From assembly GCA_050084985.1 (NCBI GenBank), contig JBITNC010000001.1, positions 94,736,001 to 94,800,000 on the forward strand: DNA of 64,000 bases, written 5' to 3'. The notes below the pieces were generated by a model. That model ran no database searches. It was not told the origin of the DNA and saw nothing but the letters and a program-made list of their open reading frames with translations. Positions 25,583-38,010 of this stretch are shown in pieces. Each line of letters starts with the position of its first letter. Positions within the stretch are counted from its first letter, which is position 1. The translations under genes were made by a program, and so were the position numbers. Source of the stretch: Nageia nagi. Taxonomy: Eukaryota > Pinophyta.

Positions 25583-26760
25583 ATGCCATACTTCATTTTG
25601 AGATCTTCCACCCTTTGTCTATATTTTTTAATACATAGTCAACTTAGTATATACAATTCCCTAATTAATACCTTCCTTCATTTCACTAAGAGTTGTTAGA
25701 GATTTATCAATTGTTTAGATTTGATTCTTGAGTCATTATAAAGTAAAAGAATTCCTATTTCTAACTATTTATAACACTTTTTATATCCTATGACAAATAC
25801 AAAAGTTACATAATACTCATTTCACCCTTATATGCATCCTGTCAACTATTGAAATCTTTAGCGATTCAGTTATCTTATCATTAAAGTTCTTTATTATATG
25901 TTTTATGTGTATTTGATCATTAAAAAGTTTCTTCAAAAATGTCAAAGTTACATATTTGAAAAATTCCAATTTGATTATTAGAAATCATACTGATGACATC
26001 AACTTTAGATCCAATTCACTAGAGTTCTACTCATCCATTTTGGTTATAGGATACACCATTATAAAGGTCTCTTTGATTAATTTACAACTATATATTGCAT
26101 GGTATATATTTGTGAAGTTAAGTTAGATGAGTAGGTTGCCACATTAATAGTGGTGATCACATATCCTTTATCACCATAATTTTTTATAGTTTTAGTAACT
26201 CAAATTAAATTGTAGATTGCAAGAGATCCATAGATCTATTTGAGGCAAGGGAGTACTCATTGGAAAGGTATATTTATATATCCAACCAAATTAAAATCAT
26301 AAAATTTTATGTTGTATAATCTGGATGACCATGTCAATATTCACCTTATTATATTCTCGTATTCCATGCCAACAAAGGAGTTCACCAGAATATTGAAGCA
26401 TCATCAAAATTTCATCATATGTTTAGAAAATACTTCACATTAGTAGAGATTGTTTAATTCTTCAAATCCTTTAGTTAAGGAATTAAATATTATTTTGGAG
26501 TTCAAAAATAGTTCAAGGTTGCTTATTAGTGCTTATAGATTGATGTACATTTCAAGTCCAATATAGTATCATTACTTAGTGCTTTTATTTGCTATCATTA
26601 TATTATGATGACTTCAAAACTTTTACATGGTATTGTAGCATGATCATATAGTTTTGTAGCTTTACAACCTGATAAACCTCAAAGTTCTAACACTTTAGGA
26701 TCTTGAGAACTATCAATTTTTTTAATCTAATATTTTTTTTTCTATCAATACTTTATTTCA

Positions 26761-27255
26761 TTGAAATCTCTCACATACCTTGAACATAATTACATACATT
26801 CATCTATTCGACTACAAATTAGCTTGAAGATCATTACATGCCTTCATAGGCTTTGCACTTTGGAAGATACTCCTTATGGGTGTATAAGGTACCCTTACCT
26901 TGCTTTATGCTCTTCAATGATCCTTTCTTTGAATGTTAAGAGAGATAGAGGGAGTGGTATTATGAAGTATTTATACTTCTATAAAGTATTTAGATTCATA
27001 TTGATAAACTTCATCCTTACTCCCTTGGCATTCCTCAGCTACCATCATGGAATAAGAAGGAAAATATACTTCATGAGATTTGAAAAGACATCACTCTCTA
27101 TTATATCCATTACACGTGCATATCTCTTATTACTCACCCTTCTCTCAAGCTATCCTTTTATCATGAGCATTTTCTCCATATCCAATATGTCAGATAGTGT
27201 CTCCTCAATACCCCAGCAATTTATGCTACATGGTATACAAATCTCCATTAGGTAG
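26761..27255 (+). other. Unassigned 164-codon open frame
   Basis: An uninterrupted plus-strand frame of 164 codons, long for DNA this AT-rich. The product is Ile/Leu/Ser-rich, with hydrophobic stretches towards the C-terminus, and shows no motif I recognise. The opposite strand also has partly open, coding-like frames with stops, so the openness may be the shadow of a decayed gene on the minus strand. Its first codons overlap the end of duplicated block B. I infer no function. Confidence 0.2.
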
Positions 27256-28694
27256 CTTTGAGTATGCTCCCATCAGCTTTGGGTTAGATCATATCACCAT
27301 ATATTGAGAGAGGAGAGGATATGTATTTTTTGTTTCTTGGGAAAAGTAGAAACTCTGCATCATTTTATGTTCCATTATTCGATATACTATGAGATATAGG
27401 CGAATTTTATTGTCTCTTCAGGATTGACTCACACTCTATATTAACATTTTTTTGTTATAAGGATCAACGTTATCTTAGACTTTATATCAAATAAGCAATT
27501 CATTTTTGTCAGCAGTAGAGCTCTCATTTAAGTGCCTCTCATCCTCCACAATCTCAACTTATCACAAACTACTTCACCAGTTTTGATAGACCGAGGGTGG
27601 ATACAAGAGTTGGCCAAAAATGACAAGAATCAAATCATTTATACACTAGCATGGTAACTAGACAACATACTAATGGAACTTTTGAGACTCCAAACTAGTG
27701 ATGGATAAAGAAAAATCAATAATTTTTTCACAATGATTCATCTATATATGTTGTTAGAGGAGATTAATTTTGGATGATCTCTCATATTTGCATAGCATGT
27801 TTTACACTATTTGTATTTATTTTCTATTTTCTCTTTCACTAGGCATTTTTAGACCACCTAATTGTAGTTTTCACTGTCCTATTTTCCTAGTCCTTTGGGT
27901 CACTTTGGTCCATCATGGACATTAATAATATTTCATTTCATTTCATTTCATTTCTTTGATGTAATCTATCATTGCATATATATTTTCACGTCAAAATTTT
28001 GATATTTTATTTTTAAAATTAAAATATACATACCTTGGTAATTAAATAGACCTTAGTATTTAAATCCTTGAAGATCAAAAGAAGTCAATAACAAAATTTT
28101 AATCTTTCATCTATGCTAAATCACAATAAGTATTTTTTATTTGTGTTTAATTTGTGACTTAAATTACTGATGATATTTTATTATTTTGTAAACAATTTAA
28201 ATATCATAAAGTATTGAGCATTTAAAGTTTTATTCATTACTATTATGTGAGAATGCTTGTTATTCCGTTGAAGAGAAAAGGGTAGATTAAAACTATCCTA
28301 ATTTAAGTTGATAAATTTTTTGGCATATGATAATTTAATCTTACAGAGGATTACCAAAAGATAGGATTTCTTGAGCTTGATATCATACAAACCTTTTCTT
28401 CGACATGTATCACCATATGCAATGAAATAGCAGCGAAGTCCAACCAGATCAATTCAGGCTTGCTATTGTCCTCAACGCAAGCACTAAACTTGAAGACATG
28501 TATGCAAAATTTGAAAGCGTAGACATGATGCAGCCACAACTTCATGGATTCTTGTTCACCAGAAATGCACAAAATGGATTCTTTCATACCCAGAACTGTG
28601 TAGAATGTAAAATTCCTCATCTAAGCGTTACCTCAAAATTGTGTAGAATATATTTCAAAATTGAATGTATAGAATAGCAGAATTCATGGTAAAA
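27256..28694. other. Stretch without recognised gene
   Basis: A TTTCA pentanucleotide repeat lies at 27931-27954. An 89-codon minus-strand frame (28351-28620) has no recognisable motif and lies near the MADS-box remnant; I do not call it a gene. Confidence 0.5.
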
Positions 28695-28848
28695 TAAATC
28701 ATTTTTATAGAAAAGATCCAGCCTCAACTTCCTCTTATTACAATTATAAATCATTTTTATGGAAAAGATCCAGCCTCAACTTCCGCTTATTACAATTATA
28801 AATCATTTTTATAGAAAAGATCAGCCTCAACTTCCTCTTATTACAATT
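28695..28848 (+). repeat. 52-bp tandem repeat, three units
   Basis: Units start at 28695, 28747 and 28799. Each contains TAAATCATTTTTAT, GAAAAGATC, AGCCTCAACTTCC and TTATTACAATT. The units are nearly identical (the third lacks one base), so the expansion is recent. It lies about 95 bp beyond the stop of the MADS-box remnant. Confidence 0.93.
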
Positions 28849-28942
28849 GGGCTCCACACATATATGAGGAGAGACAAACAACAGGTTTTGGATTCAATCC
28901 ATACGCCATAGGCGATAGACATACATTTGAAAAATGGCACAT

Positions 28943-29680
28943 TCAGAAGGCATTTCCCCATAAATCGATGGCACCTTCGTAGGGGTAATCATCGAATTGT
29001 GGAGAAGCGTCCAAGGGATATGTATGAGCGTTATTATTTGTGATGAGAGCATCCCAATCTACCTCCAAAGCTAATTCTAGTGGAATGGGGGCGGCACAAA
29101 TTGCTGGTTGCTCCAAAGGCGGGTGTATTATCTGCAAAGGCAGGTGAGACTGCCGAGCTTGTAATGGCAATGGATGATTCTCAAACTCTTGTATTTCCAC
29201 TCTACTATTTGATAATGATGATTCCTGAAATCCCACTGGAACTTGAGATGATGCATTCGCTTCTCCTTCAATCTCGTACCATGAGATCATTGCCTCACCT
29301 TCTAATTCGTTTTCATATTCTTCTTGCAGTTTCCATATTCTCTGAATCCGATGCATTCTGCTCTTCTTGTGAATTGGACCCTCTGCCCTCTACAAACAAG
29401 CCTTTTTGCTAGGACATAGTTTTAATGCTGCTTCTTCCAACATTTCGCAACATGAGACGCAGCTTTATTAACTCGCACTGAGATTGGCTTCTTCCTCTTT
29501 CTTCACTCTCGTAGAAATAATTATTCCCATCTTCTGCTCCCACCAAAACGCAGAGCGGCAATCCACAGAGCTTAGAGAGTTCGTAAGCTTTATTAAAGAG
29601 CCCGCCTACTCGCTTCTTGAAACGTTCCCTCCTTTTTCTCCTTCATGCTCTCTTTTTATTTCGATCTTATTTCTACCCAT
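28943..29680 (-). pseudogene. Type I-like MADS-box transcription factor, broken
   Basis: MADS-box proteins bind CArG-type DNA as dimers in the nucleus. From the ATG at 29680 the frame begins MGRNKIEIKR, the canonical MADS start. After about 12 residues it must shift by one base (about 29640-29655) to reach KKRVGGLFNKAYELSKLCG, the diagnostic MADS core, followed by a VLVGAEDGNNYFYESEE stretch. That frame meets a TAG at 29409-29411. A third frame (ATG at 29356, stop at 28943-28945, 137 codons) gives an acidic, Pro-rich C-terminal region ending DLWGNAF. No intron or K-domain is visible, as usual for type I. At least two frame changes and a stop suggest a pseudogene. An unannotated intron or sequence errors could explain part of this. 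Confidence 0.72.
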
Positions 29681-29794
29681 TGACAGAAAGGAGGAAAACA
29701 ACAGTCCCAAATCAGAATGGATGGAAATAAACAACACATACACCCAATGAACAAATGTAATGTTCACGTATCTTTCCAACCATTACAAATACAT

Positions 29795-30755
29795 TTCAAA
29801 TTGGACCAAAATAGAATTAGATAATAGTAAAAATAGAAATAAAGATACTTTGTAGAACTGGTTGATAAGAGAAGGAAGTGCATGACATTGTTGGAAAAAT
29901 AAAATTAAATCAAAGGGAGAACTGAACGATTACATTGTAAAAATACTATAGTAATTTGAAATCCCACAGATGAATAATCTGGATTTCGAAAAGCTGGCAC
30001 ATGTATTTGAAATCCTTGAAAACTCTCTGTTACAACCAGACGTAAAATGAGGCTCTAGGCCATGCGATGGTTCACCATATTCTGTTCCAAACCGTGGTGG
30101 ACAGAGAATCAGGACGATCGTGGGATATAGCTTGGTACGTCGGGTGAGGGACATCAGATATTTTGTATTTTTGAATTTTAATTTTCCCATAAGGGTCTCC
30201 ATTTGAGTGACTTCCTCGAGATGATATCTTTCTACTATAGGAAAGTTGATAGATACATGGTGCACACTCTTGATCCTCACAGAAAAGTTGATAGAATTCA
30301 TATGCATTTTTTTATTTGTATAATAGTTTTTGAAGATTTGGATTTAACAAATAGATTATTATATATTATGCATTTGATGGTAAAGTTAATTTAGTATCTA
30401 TATTTTGATGAATTTAACTATCTAGCAGTTTATTATAGTGCAAAAGTTTATAAGGTCTCGGAGGATGCTTTTATTGTTTCTTTGATTAACAATTTAAAAA
30501 GTTTAGATTTTTTTTTCATATAAGCCCTTTTTATTATTGTTAATGAGCTTTAAAGGTGTACCTTATATGATCATTAGGTAAACTCCATGGTCCAGTGGAA
30601 AATATTTAAAGCCAAGGAAATAGAAATACAAGTCTTAAAATGCTCCACATCACATGGTAGTCTCTTGGAACAGATCCTTAACATGGAGGATGAGATTATT
30701 TAACATTTGAACCCATTACACAATTGGGAAGCTAGTACATCAAGATATTTAAATG
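29795..30755 (+). repeat. Dispersed repeat D (related to C)
   Basis: It carries the landmarks listed for copy C in the same order and orientation. About 400 bp in the middle (29950-30400) have no obvious match in C. The C and D blocks follow A and B respectively, which suggests one longer ancient duplication later separated by insertions or deletions. Confidence 0.6.
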
Positions 30756-31855
30756 TTGTTAGTATAAATCCACAAAATACATCAAATAATATAGTTTGAA
30801 AAGCTTAGATAATTAACCTTTTATCAATTTTACCCACTATGAATATCACTAATTTGATAAGCATTCAAGTTGATTCTAAAAAATTGAAAATATTTAAAAT
30901 AGGAAGAGTATGAGCTAGAATTGGAGGAGAGTACTAAGTGCAAATAAGATAAATTTATAAATAGTCAAAAATAGTAAATAAAGTTTATAAGATAACTAAC
31001 ATGATGTCGCTAGATTTGAAAAGGTGTCATGAACCTAATTATCAAAATTTATATATGTTCAAAGTGACCAATTATCAAAACTTTCACCTTTTTCATGTTT
31101 GGAATTCAAAGTTAAAGTTTTGAAAAGAGAGTTGCGATACTCAAAGCACTTATACGAATCAAATTTTGAAAATACCAACATTAGAAAGGTATCCCCAAAT
31201 TATAATCATTTGAAACATTTAAATTTGGATATCACCTATCAAATCATCCATTTTTTGAGGTATTAGCATTGCTATACAAAATCCATGCAATTATATGCTT
31301 GATCCTTAATTGGATTTTTCTAATAAATAATTATATTTTTTTCCCTATTGTTGCGTAAATGAATAAAGTTTAGTTCATTTTTTGAATTTCAAATAATTTA
31401 TTTGGATATGTCCACATGGATCCCTAATTACATCGAAAGATGAAGGGTCAACTTGAAATAAGTGAATGACCTAGAAGGATTCACTATTGACATTCATATT
31501 TGAGTTGATTGGAAATGGTCAAAATGATAAAGACCAACTTTTATCATCTAAGAATATGAAAAGATGGTTATAACTATAGTAATTTTTTCCCATAATGCAT
31601 AATCCATAAGTAGATATTAGTAATCTAATTATTTATATGTTATTTATGTAGAAAACTATAAAAGAAGACAAGGGCTTAAAAAAATAGTTACATCCTTTTA
31701 TATTTACCATTTGTAAGTAAGTTACATTCTTTATAATTAATTTAAAGCTTGATGGATATATACAAGTGTTATTAATAATATGCACTTATATTAGTTTTCA
31801 TTAATTAAGATAGAATAATTTATACATTTAACATTGAATGACTCAAATGACCCAA
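30756..31855. other. AT-rich stretch without recognised gene
   Basis: I see nothing supportable on either strand. Confidence 0.5.
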
Positions 31856-33345
31856 TCAATTAATGTACCATCATGATCGATCACACTCTGGCCAAGCTCT
31901 ATGATATCATTCTAGAGGACTATATATCATATTTTGTGGATGAGAGAGACCTTAGAGAAGTCCCAGATAGGAGGGTCTCCGTAAATATCATCATAACTCA
32001 TAGGGACTCTCGGATAGGATTATCAACACCATTAGAATGAAGGAAGGATACCCACTCTCATCGATCCTTTTTGGACTATACATTGATGAGCTAGAGTCCT
32101 TTATCTTAGAGACCATAGGTTTTGAGGTAGTTGCCTCCTTCATGGTGTTCGTGTACCCATACTTACTCTTTATATATGACATTGTGCTTCTTTCACATAC
32201 CATAGAGGGTCATCAATATTTAGTAGATACCTTAGACTCTTTTAATGCTAAGCTAGAGTTAGTGAAAATCTTAGCAAGACTAATGTTTTGGCATATAATA
32301 TATCCAACCATACACTTGATTAGATCTATATTACATACTGAGATAGAGTTATTGCTACAAATAACTCATACACATACTTGGAAATACACTTATTAGGACT
32401 TAAATTCATGATAAGAGCGATAGTGAGGATACGTGACAATCTCCTCCCTTGAGAGATAGTGTATGTAGCTCCACTTATAGGACATTTCATCCAAGCTATA
32501 GCTATTCCATACCCTAGTCACTCCCACAACACTATATGGTGTGGAGACATGGGGACTTATCTTTAGATCTCCAGATTGGGCCAAGATAGAGAGGATCTTG
32601 TTCGACACATTATCTCACTTCATTTGAAGCAAGAGGACTATCCCATACCATATTATACTTACAAATTTTGATTGCCAACCATTTAGGTGTGGTCCTTTAT
32701 GTCACTAGTCCTCTACCTATAACACCTTTAGGGTTTTATAGTATTAGGTCGTATTGATAGACTCCCCACCAAGGCCTTAGCCTTGTTGATGGAGTCACTT
32801 GTATAGGGTTTTCATCGATGCTGGTTCACTTTGGTTTGTGAGGTGATTTTAGCTTTTCATACAATCGACTACCTTCCTTGACATAAGATCCGTACACATC
32901 CTCGAATGATTTAGATGACTCATTGTTGTCAATTAATGAGATGATATATATAGCACATATTCAAGGTATTTGGGTCACTCCCCAGTATCCCCTCCTACCT
33001 AAGTTACTCCACTATTTTTAGCACTTCTTGCAAATTGATGGAGGATTGATCATTCCCACATATACTATACTACACTTACCTCTTGGGCTAAGCATGTTTA
33101 TCTATCAATTATGTGTCTATTCAAACTAGTTGTGGATTGAGTCACATCATCACATGATCTATGAGTATAGAGTTTACTGTGTGTAAGATTTAGGGACCAA
33201 ATCAGATGATCATTTCATTTTTCATTTTCTATTCATTATGAGATATGAGGACAGTACCACTATCTTTTTTAAGACTCCTACAAATTGATTTCCTCCTTCT
33301 TCCAATACATACCAAAGGTATATGGCACTCTGTAATGAACTAGCC
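31856..33345 (+). mobile_element. Decayed LINE (non-LTR retrotransposon) fragment
   Basis: The fragment comes from the reverse transcriptase ORF that copies LINE RNA at the target site. In order: TIMIDHTLAKLYDIILE (about 31868-31920), a block typical of plant LINE RT; then, in a 120-codon open frame (32037-32396), MKEGYPLSSILFGLYIDELE, equivalent to the VRQGCPLSP-LF block; then the catalytic region, where YADD reads IYD (LLFIYDIVLLS), so catalysis is lost. The thumb region (TYLGIHLLGLK) follows near 32375, then connection text in shifting frames, and near 33250 a C-terminal block resembling EDEYHYLF-C. There are many stops and frame changes. The 5' end, ORF1 and poly-A tail are not seen. Confidence 0.75.
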
Positions 33346-35189
33346 AAAATACAGAGAAAATATTGTAGAAAATTATGTTGAAAATGTTTCAACCCCTAGC
33401 TTCACAACACAAAATATAATACCAAAATTATAGCAACAAAATATGATTTATTTATTTTTTAAACAAAGAGACAATCCAAAATTGTTGCTAGGAGTAATTG
33501 CACCTAATTCTGGCTTAATTACAACACCAAATTGTACTAAAGGGTTGAGTGCTTGACTACAAAGGGGTCAAGTGTAGTTTTTAGCCATCGTAGGATTTTT
33601 TGCATTTTTCTTAAATCCTTAGTGGTCAAATATAGCATTTAGAAGTTTAAAATACCACAAAATTATATAATGAACCTCTCCAAGGTTGGGTGTCCCACCT
33701 TGAGGTAGATGGAAGGAAAAAACCCTCCTCAAAATTGCTCCTTCTTCACCACAAATGGAAAATCTAAAATTCTATCATAACTCCTCCATAATTAAAGCAT
33801 GAATACAAAACCTAAACAAAATTATCTCTAATGACTAGGTAGTTAGATAGTTGGCCTAGCCTCCAATGGAGAAATCCAAAGGGAACCCTAAATCTCTTAC
33901 AAATATTTTCAGGAATCTCTAAGAGCCCAAAGAATACAACAATATTCTCCAAACATATTCTACCAAGTCTAGGTTTGCAAATGAAACCCATTTACCTTTT
34001 ATAAACAACACTTAATGGGAGATTAGATCTTGGCTATTGATGTTCATGAAGGGCTAGGATTAAAACATTTTCTTTTATAATAAAAAAAACCTAATGAAAT
34101 ATTAGATCTTGGACATTAATCTTAATCAATGGCTTAGATTATATCTCAATAAAATATAAGATCTAAAGGTTATGATTTACTCTTACCAACAAGATAACTT
34201 AAGTTATTACTAGGCTCACATTTACCAAAAATATCACTTTACCAAAAGGCATTTAATATGGTTTTTTCTTTCCCACAAAAACCCTCATAAATTCATAATT
34301 AACTCCACTAACTCATCTACTAACTATAAAAATTACAAAAACACCCTAAATAACCTCTTATGGTTGATATTTGATAATTACAAATACCAAATACATTAAA
34401 TATGGTAGTTACAAATATAATAGTTACAAAGTATCACTAAATACATCACTAACTCAATTTAACTAACTTTGATCACAAAACGTATCAAAAACATATACAA
34501 AGCTTAAGACATTTAATAAAGCCTATCTTTGCCACATAAGACACCTAAATCCTTAATTTACTCCACCAAGACATGTACAAACATAAATAACTACCTTATT
34601 TACAATAAAATGTGACTAATATGGAAAAAGAGTCCTAATGTCAAGTTCTTGAGATTAAGTGCCTGGGGTCTTTTGTGGAGAATGGTTTGAGTTGAGAATA
34701 TAAATTCTTGCTTCTCTACTTTGCATGAGTGAGTCACAACATAGCAATGCTCAAGAGCATGGACGCTCACTTGCAGGTCAACTTTAGCTTCAAAATGTTT
34801 GTTGAGTTGTTCATATTCAAATATTAGTTTTATGAACATAACATTTAAAATAAATAAAATATTAATTTTTAAACCACAAACTAAAATGTTTACCCTATGA
34901 GTTCCATGGGAGGGGAGGTTAGAAGGCCAAGGTAAGGGATCACTCCTTCATATTTCATAAAGGATTCCAAATACATATTCAAAAAATTCTGATGATTGAT
35001 AACATTAGATGTATTCTATATTTGAAATCCTTTTTTGAAATAAGATGGAACTCCATACCGTATTCACTATTCATCATTGGATGGATCTAACTTAACTATT
35101 GAACAACTGATTACTTGAATAAAATATGAATATTGATTAGTTATTTATAGAAAATTCCTAATCTATTGACATGGTGAAATATCTTTCAA
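33346..35189. other. AT-rich stretch without recognised gene
   Basis: No supportable gene or repeat. A 79-codon minus-strand frame at 34600-34839 has no recognisable motif. Confidence 0.5.
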
Positions 35190-35425
35190 CATGCTTAAAA
35201 TATCATTTTTGTCCGGATGTTAGGTATGATCATAGTAAATATTAGAAGATGAGCATCTACTAAGCATACAGATATGTGTCTAGTTATATCAAGACAAGTG
35301 TTTGATACACATACAAATGAGCATTTAATTTTATCAAGATAAGCATTTAATACACATACAAACGAACATCTAGTTTTATCAAGATGAGCATATGCTAAGA
35401 ATGAAGATAGGTGTCTTATCAATGA
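35190..35425 (-). repeat. 45-bp repeat block, inverted relative to the next array
   Basis: TATCAAGA recurs at 35287, 35332 and 35377, a 45-bp period, with GAGCAT/AAGCAT and ACACATACAAA in between. The text TATCAAGATGAGCATATGCT is the reverse complement of the unit type in the neighbouring 23-bp array, so the two arrays face each other. Confidence 0.7.
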
Positions 35426-35460
35426 TCAATCACATGTCTTGATACAAAACAAATTCCTTT

Positions 35461-35760
35461 CTTGATAATGAGCATATGCATGTCTTTCATAACGAGTATA
35501 TGTGCATCTTCATAATGACCAGATGCTCATCTTCATAATGAGCAGACACACATCTTCATAATGATAAAATGCTCGTCTTCATAATGAGAAGACACTCGTC
35601 TTCATAATGAGCTAACGCTCATCTTCATAATGAGCAGACACTCATCTTCATTATGAGCAAATGCTCATCTTGATAACAAGAATATGTTTATCTTGATATC
35701 ATGAAGATGCTCGCCCTAATAACACCAATCATTCGCCTTGATAGATATTAGACACTTTTC
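35461..35760 (+). repeat. 23-bp minisatellite
   Basis: CTTCATAATG (or CTTGATAA) begins units at 35508, 35531, 35554, 35577, 35600, 35623, 35646, 35669 and 35692, an exact 23-bp period. Diverged units extend to about 35461 on the left and 35760 on the right, roughly 13 in total. Between the CTTCATAATGAG cores sit ATGCTCAT or ACACTCGT variants. The central units are the most alike. Confidence 0.93.
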
Positions 35761-36849
35761 TTTATAATGATCAAATGACTGTCTTGATCACTCTAAGATT
35801 TTCAACTTTATAGTAGCATATGCTCATCTTTAATGATATTGATCACTCAACTTTGCAAGTGTCAAACAACCAGACGAGCATCTTGATTGGTATCTATCCA
35901 AAATTAATTCCTTTCTTTTCTAATTACATATTATATTCTAGATGAAGACTTTGAATGTATATATTCTTCAACTTTAACTATTATCTTAATTTATTGGTGC
36001 AATTTATTACATTAAGATGCTTTGAATTCAACCCTCCTTGCCCCTACAAACCATTGTTTTTAAAGTACACTTAAAGACATGTCATATCATAGCTTTATAG
36101 TTACCTTGAAACTTTTAAAATATTTTGAATGCTACAAAGAACTTGTTAAGTGTAGAAAACCAAACTTTGAATTCTTGTGTCCTAAAGCAACTTCAACATA
36201 TTGCTTGAATCCTTAACTTGCTTTTTCAAGCCCTAGGTCACCATAACCCAATTTTAGTCATATATTTATACCAAATCTTATATGTAATTTTTGAAACTTT
36301 CAAAGCATTCCTTGAATCCAAAGTGGAGATTGACATACTTCATGTATTAACCTAAATTTTTTAGTTATTGTTATGACATTTTTGAAAAGTATGTTATAGC
36401 TACAAACAACCAAGCTTTAAATTCTTTTATATTTAAGCAACTTCAAGAGATTGCTAGAATCCTTCACATGATTACCATTTTCAATAGCATCTTTATACCA
36501 AATCTTTAATGCATTTTTTATAAATTTCAAAACATTCTTATGAATCCAAAGTGGAGTTTAGCATGACTCAAATGTTTTAAAACTATTTTAGTTATTGTGT
36601 TGAAATCTTCATAAACTATTTTATCCTTGTGTTTCACCATTGATTCACTATTTTTTCCAATTTCATTCTTATCTACAATTCTTCAATCTCAACTTGCATA
36701 AATATTTCTTCTAATCAATATTTTCTCACATCCATTCTCTATTTGTTCCAATGATAGATTTTGTGGCCTATCTTTGAGGTCTATGATGTTCATTTACGCA
36801 TTGATTTAAGTAATGTGCATACAATCAAGTAATGACTTAGAAGAAATAA
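35761..36849. repeat. Non-coding stretch with a diverged ~270-bp tandem duplication
   Basis: About 36090-36360 and 36365-36600 share, in order, TATAGCTAC/ATGCTACAAA, AAGCAACTTCAA, GAATCCTT, TTATACCAAATCTT, AAACATTC/AAGCATTCC, GAATCCAAAGTGGAG and TTTTAGTTATTG. The copies are well diverged. No coding potential was seen. Confidence 0.6.
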
Positions 36850-37008
36850 CTAGCTTAGATGTCTTAGATATATATATCTAAAAACATCGAGAGGTATCAA
36901 TCTCGAGATGCCTATCTCATTTTCTTGAAAGTGTGATTTTCAAGATAGACACTTTGAGATTGATACCTCTTGACGTTCTTAGATATATATCTAAGATATC
37001 TAAACTAG
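36850..37008. mobile_element. Foldback MITE-like element with TAA flanks
   Basis: A 159-bp near-perfect inverted repeat: arms of about 75 bp run from CTAG (36850) inward and from CTAG (37008) backward, with a short loop near 36930. Matching strings include CTTAGATATATAT and GAGAGGTATCAATCTC on the left against their complements on the right. TAA is found immediately outside both ends (36847-36849 and 37009-37011), a TWA-type target duplication as made by PIF/Harbinger transposases. It encodes nothing. A TAA flank in AT-rich DNA can arise by chance, so the superfamily is uncertain. Confidence 0.7.
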
Positions 37009-37011
37009 TAA

Positions 37012-38010
37012 ATAATTTATTAATAATTTCATATGAAAAATTAACTAAGTTACTAAAGTAAAAGGTATTTCATTATTAATAAACATTTTCAAATATATAT
37101 CTAAGATATACTATAAAATATAATATTACTCTTAAAATTACATATATTCAAAAGTCAAATCATCCATTATAAAATGTAAAATCACTTTAATGGAATATAA
37201 AATATAAAAATACTTCAAAACAACATATCTTAAATAAAATATTTGAACTTTTAACAACTAATGCATTATTTATGTTGAATTACTAATATTTTAAAAAGTA
37301 ATTTATACAAATACATTCGAATCTAGATTAATATAATCCAATATGATTTACATGATTTATAAAAATGTAAAATGTAATTACTAATTAATTCGTCACTACT
37401 TGAAATTCATCAATATTTAAATAAAATGAAATAAATTATGACCTTAAATATATTAAAGGCTAATATTAATTTAAAAACTCTTTATAATAACCTGTTGTAA
37501 AAATACAAATACTAAAACAATGAAAAATGTATTTTAGATATATAGGAAACTCACTATTTCCATTATTCTAATTTATATTTACGAAATTAATGGATAATAT
37601 ATACGCATATATTCATCTTTAACACAATATATCATGTATTCAGAATTATTATATTGAAAGAATACATTTAGAGTATCCATAAGCAAGACAATACATATGT
37701 ACAAAATTCACTATATAAATATAACAAAAAAATTACATATACTTTCATTCATCTTTAATATTTCTTGTATCTAACATAATATATTATAAACTATAAATTT
37801 ATAGAGAATACATATGTCAAAAATGAAGACAATAAATGATTTTCACACCCAGCTTTATGCATTTTGAAATATTACACATTATAAATAATAAATATTTCAA
37901 AATGAATTAGATTATTTATAATGTAATATATAATGAATTATGTGATATTTTGTTAACTGTATAAATGGGTTCAACAATAAATATTATGAAATATTATATA
38001 TACCATCAGT
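37012..38010. other. Very AT-rich stretch
   Basis: Mostly A/T runs with TATA-like text throughout. No gene or repeat is supportable. Confidence 0.5.

Larger units (their letters stand above)
23578..26775 (+). repeat. Duplicated block, copy B (unfilled)
   Basis: It aligns with 749-2759 plus 11319-12560 in the same orientation. The Copia-1 insertion point is uninterrupted here, with a single ATTAC at 25578-25582. A small local duplication (a string containing ACTATTATATTCAGTTCAACATTA) occurs near 25125-25195 in this copy only. No gene is recognised. Confidence 0.88.

Noticed and set aside
749-26775. Blocks A and B as the two LTRs of one giant retrotransposon with an 11 kb interior
   Set aside because: They are same-orientation, ~3.2 kb and roughly TG...CA, but there is no primer binding site after A, no polypurine tract before B, and no pol domain between them.
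28351-28620. 89-codon minus-strand frame near the MADS-box remnant
   Set aside because: No motif, no supporting splice or start context, and no homologue that I recognise.
35461-35760. CRISPR-like array
   Set aside because: The 23-bp units are directly abutting with no unique spacers, and the context is a plant nuclear genome; it is a minisatellite.
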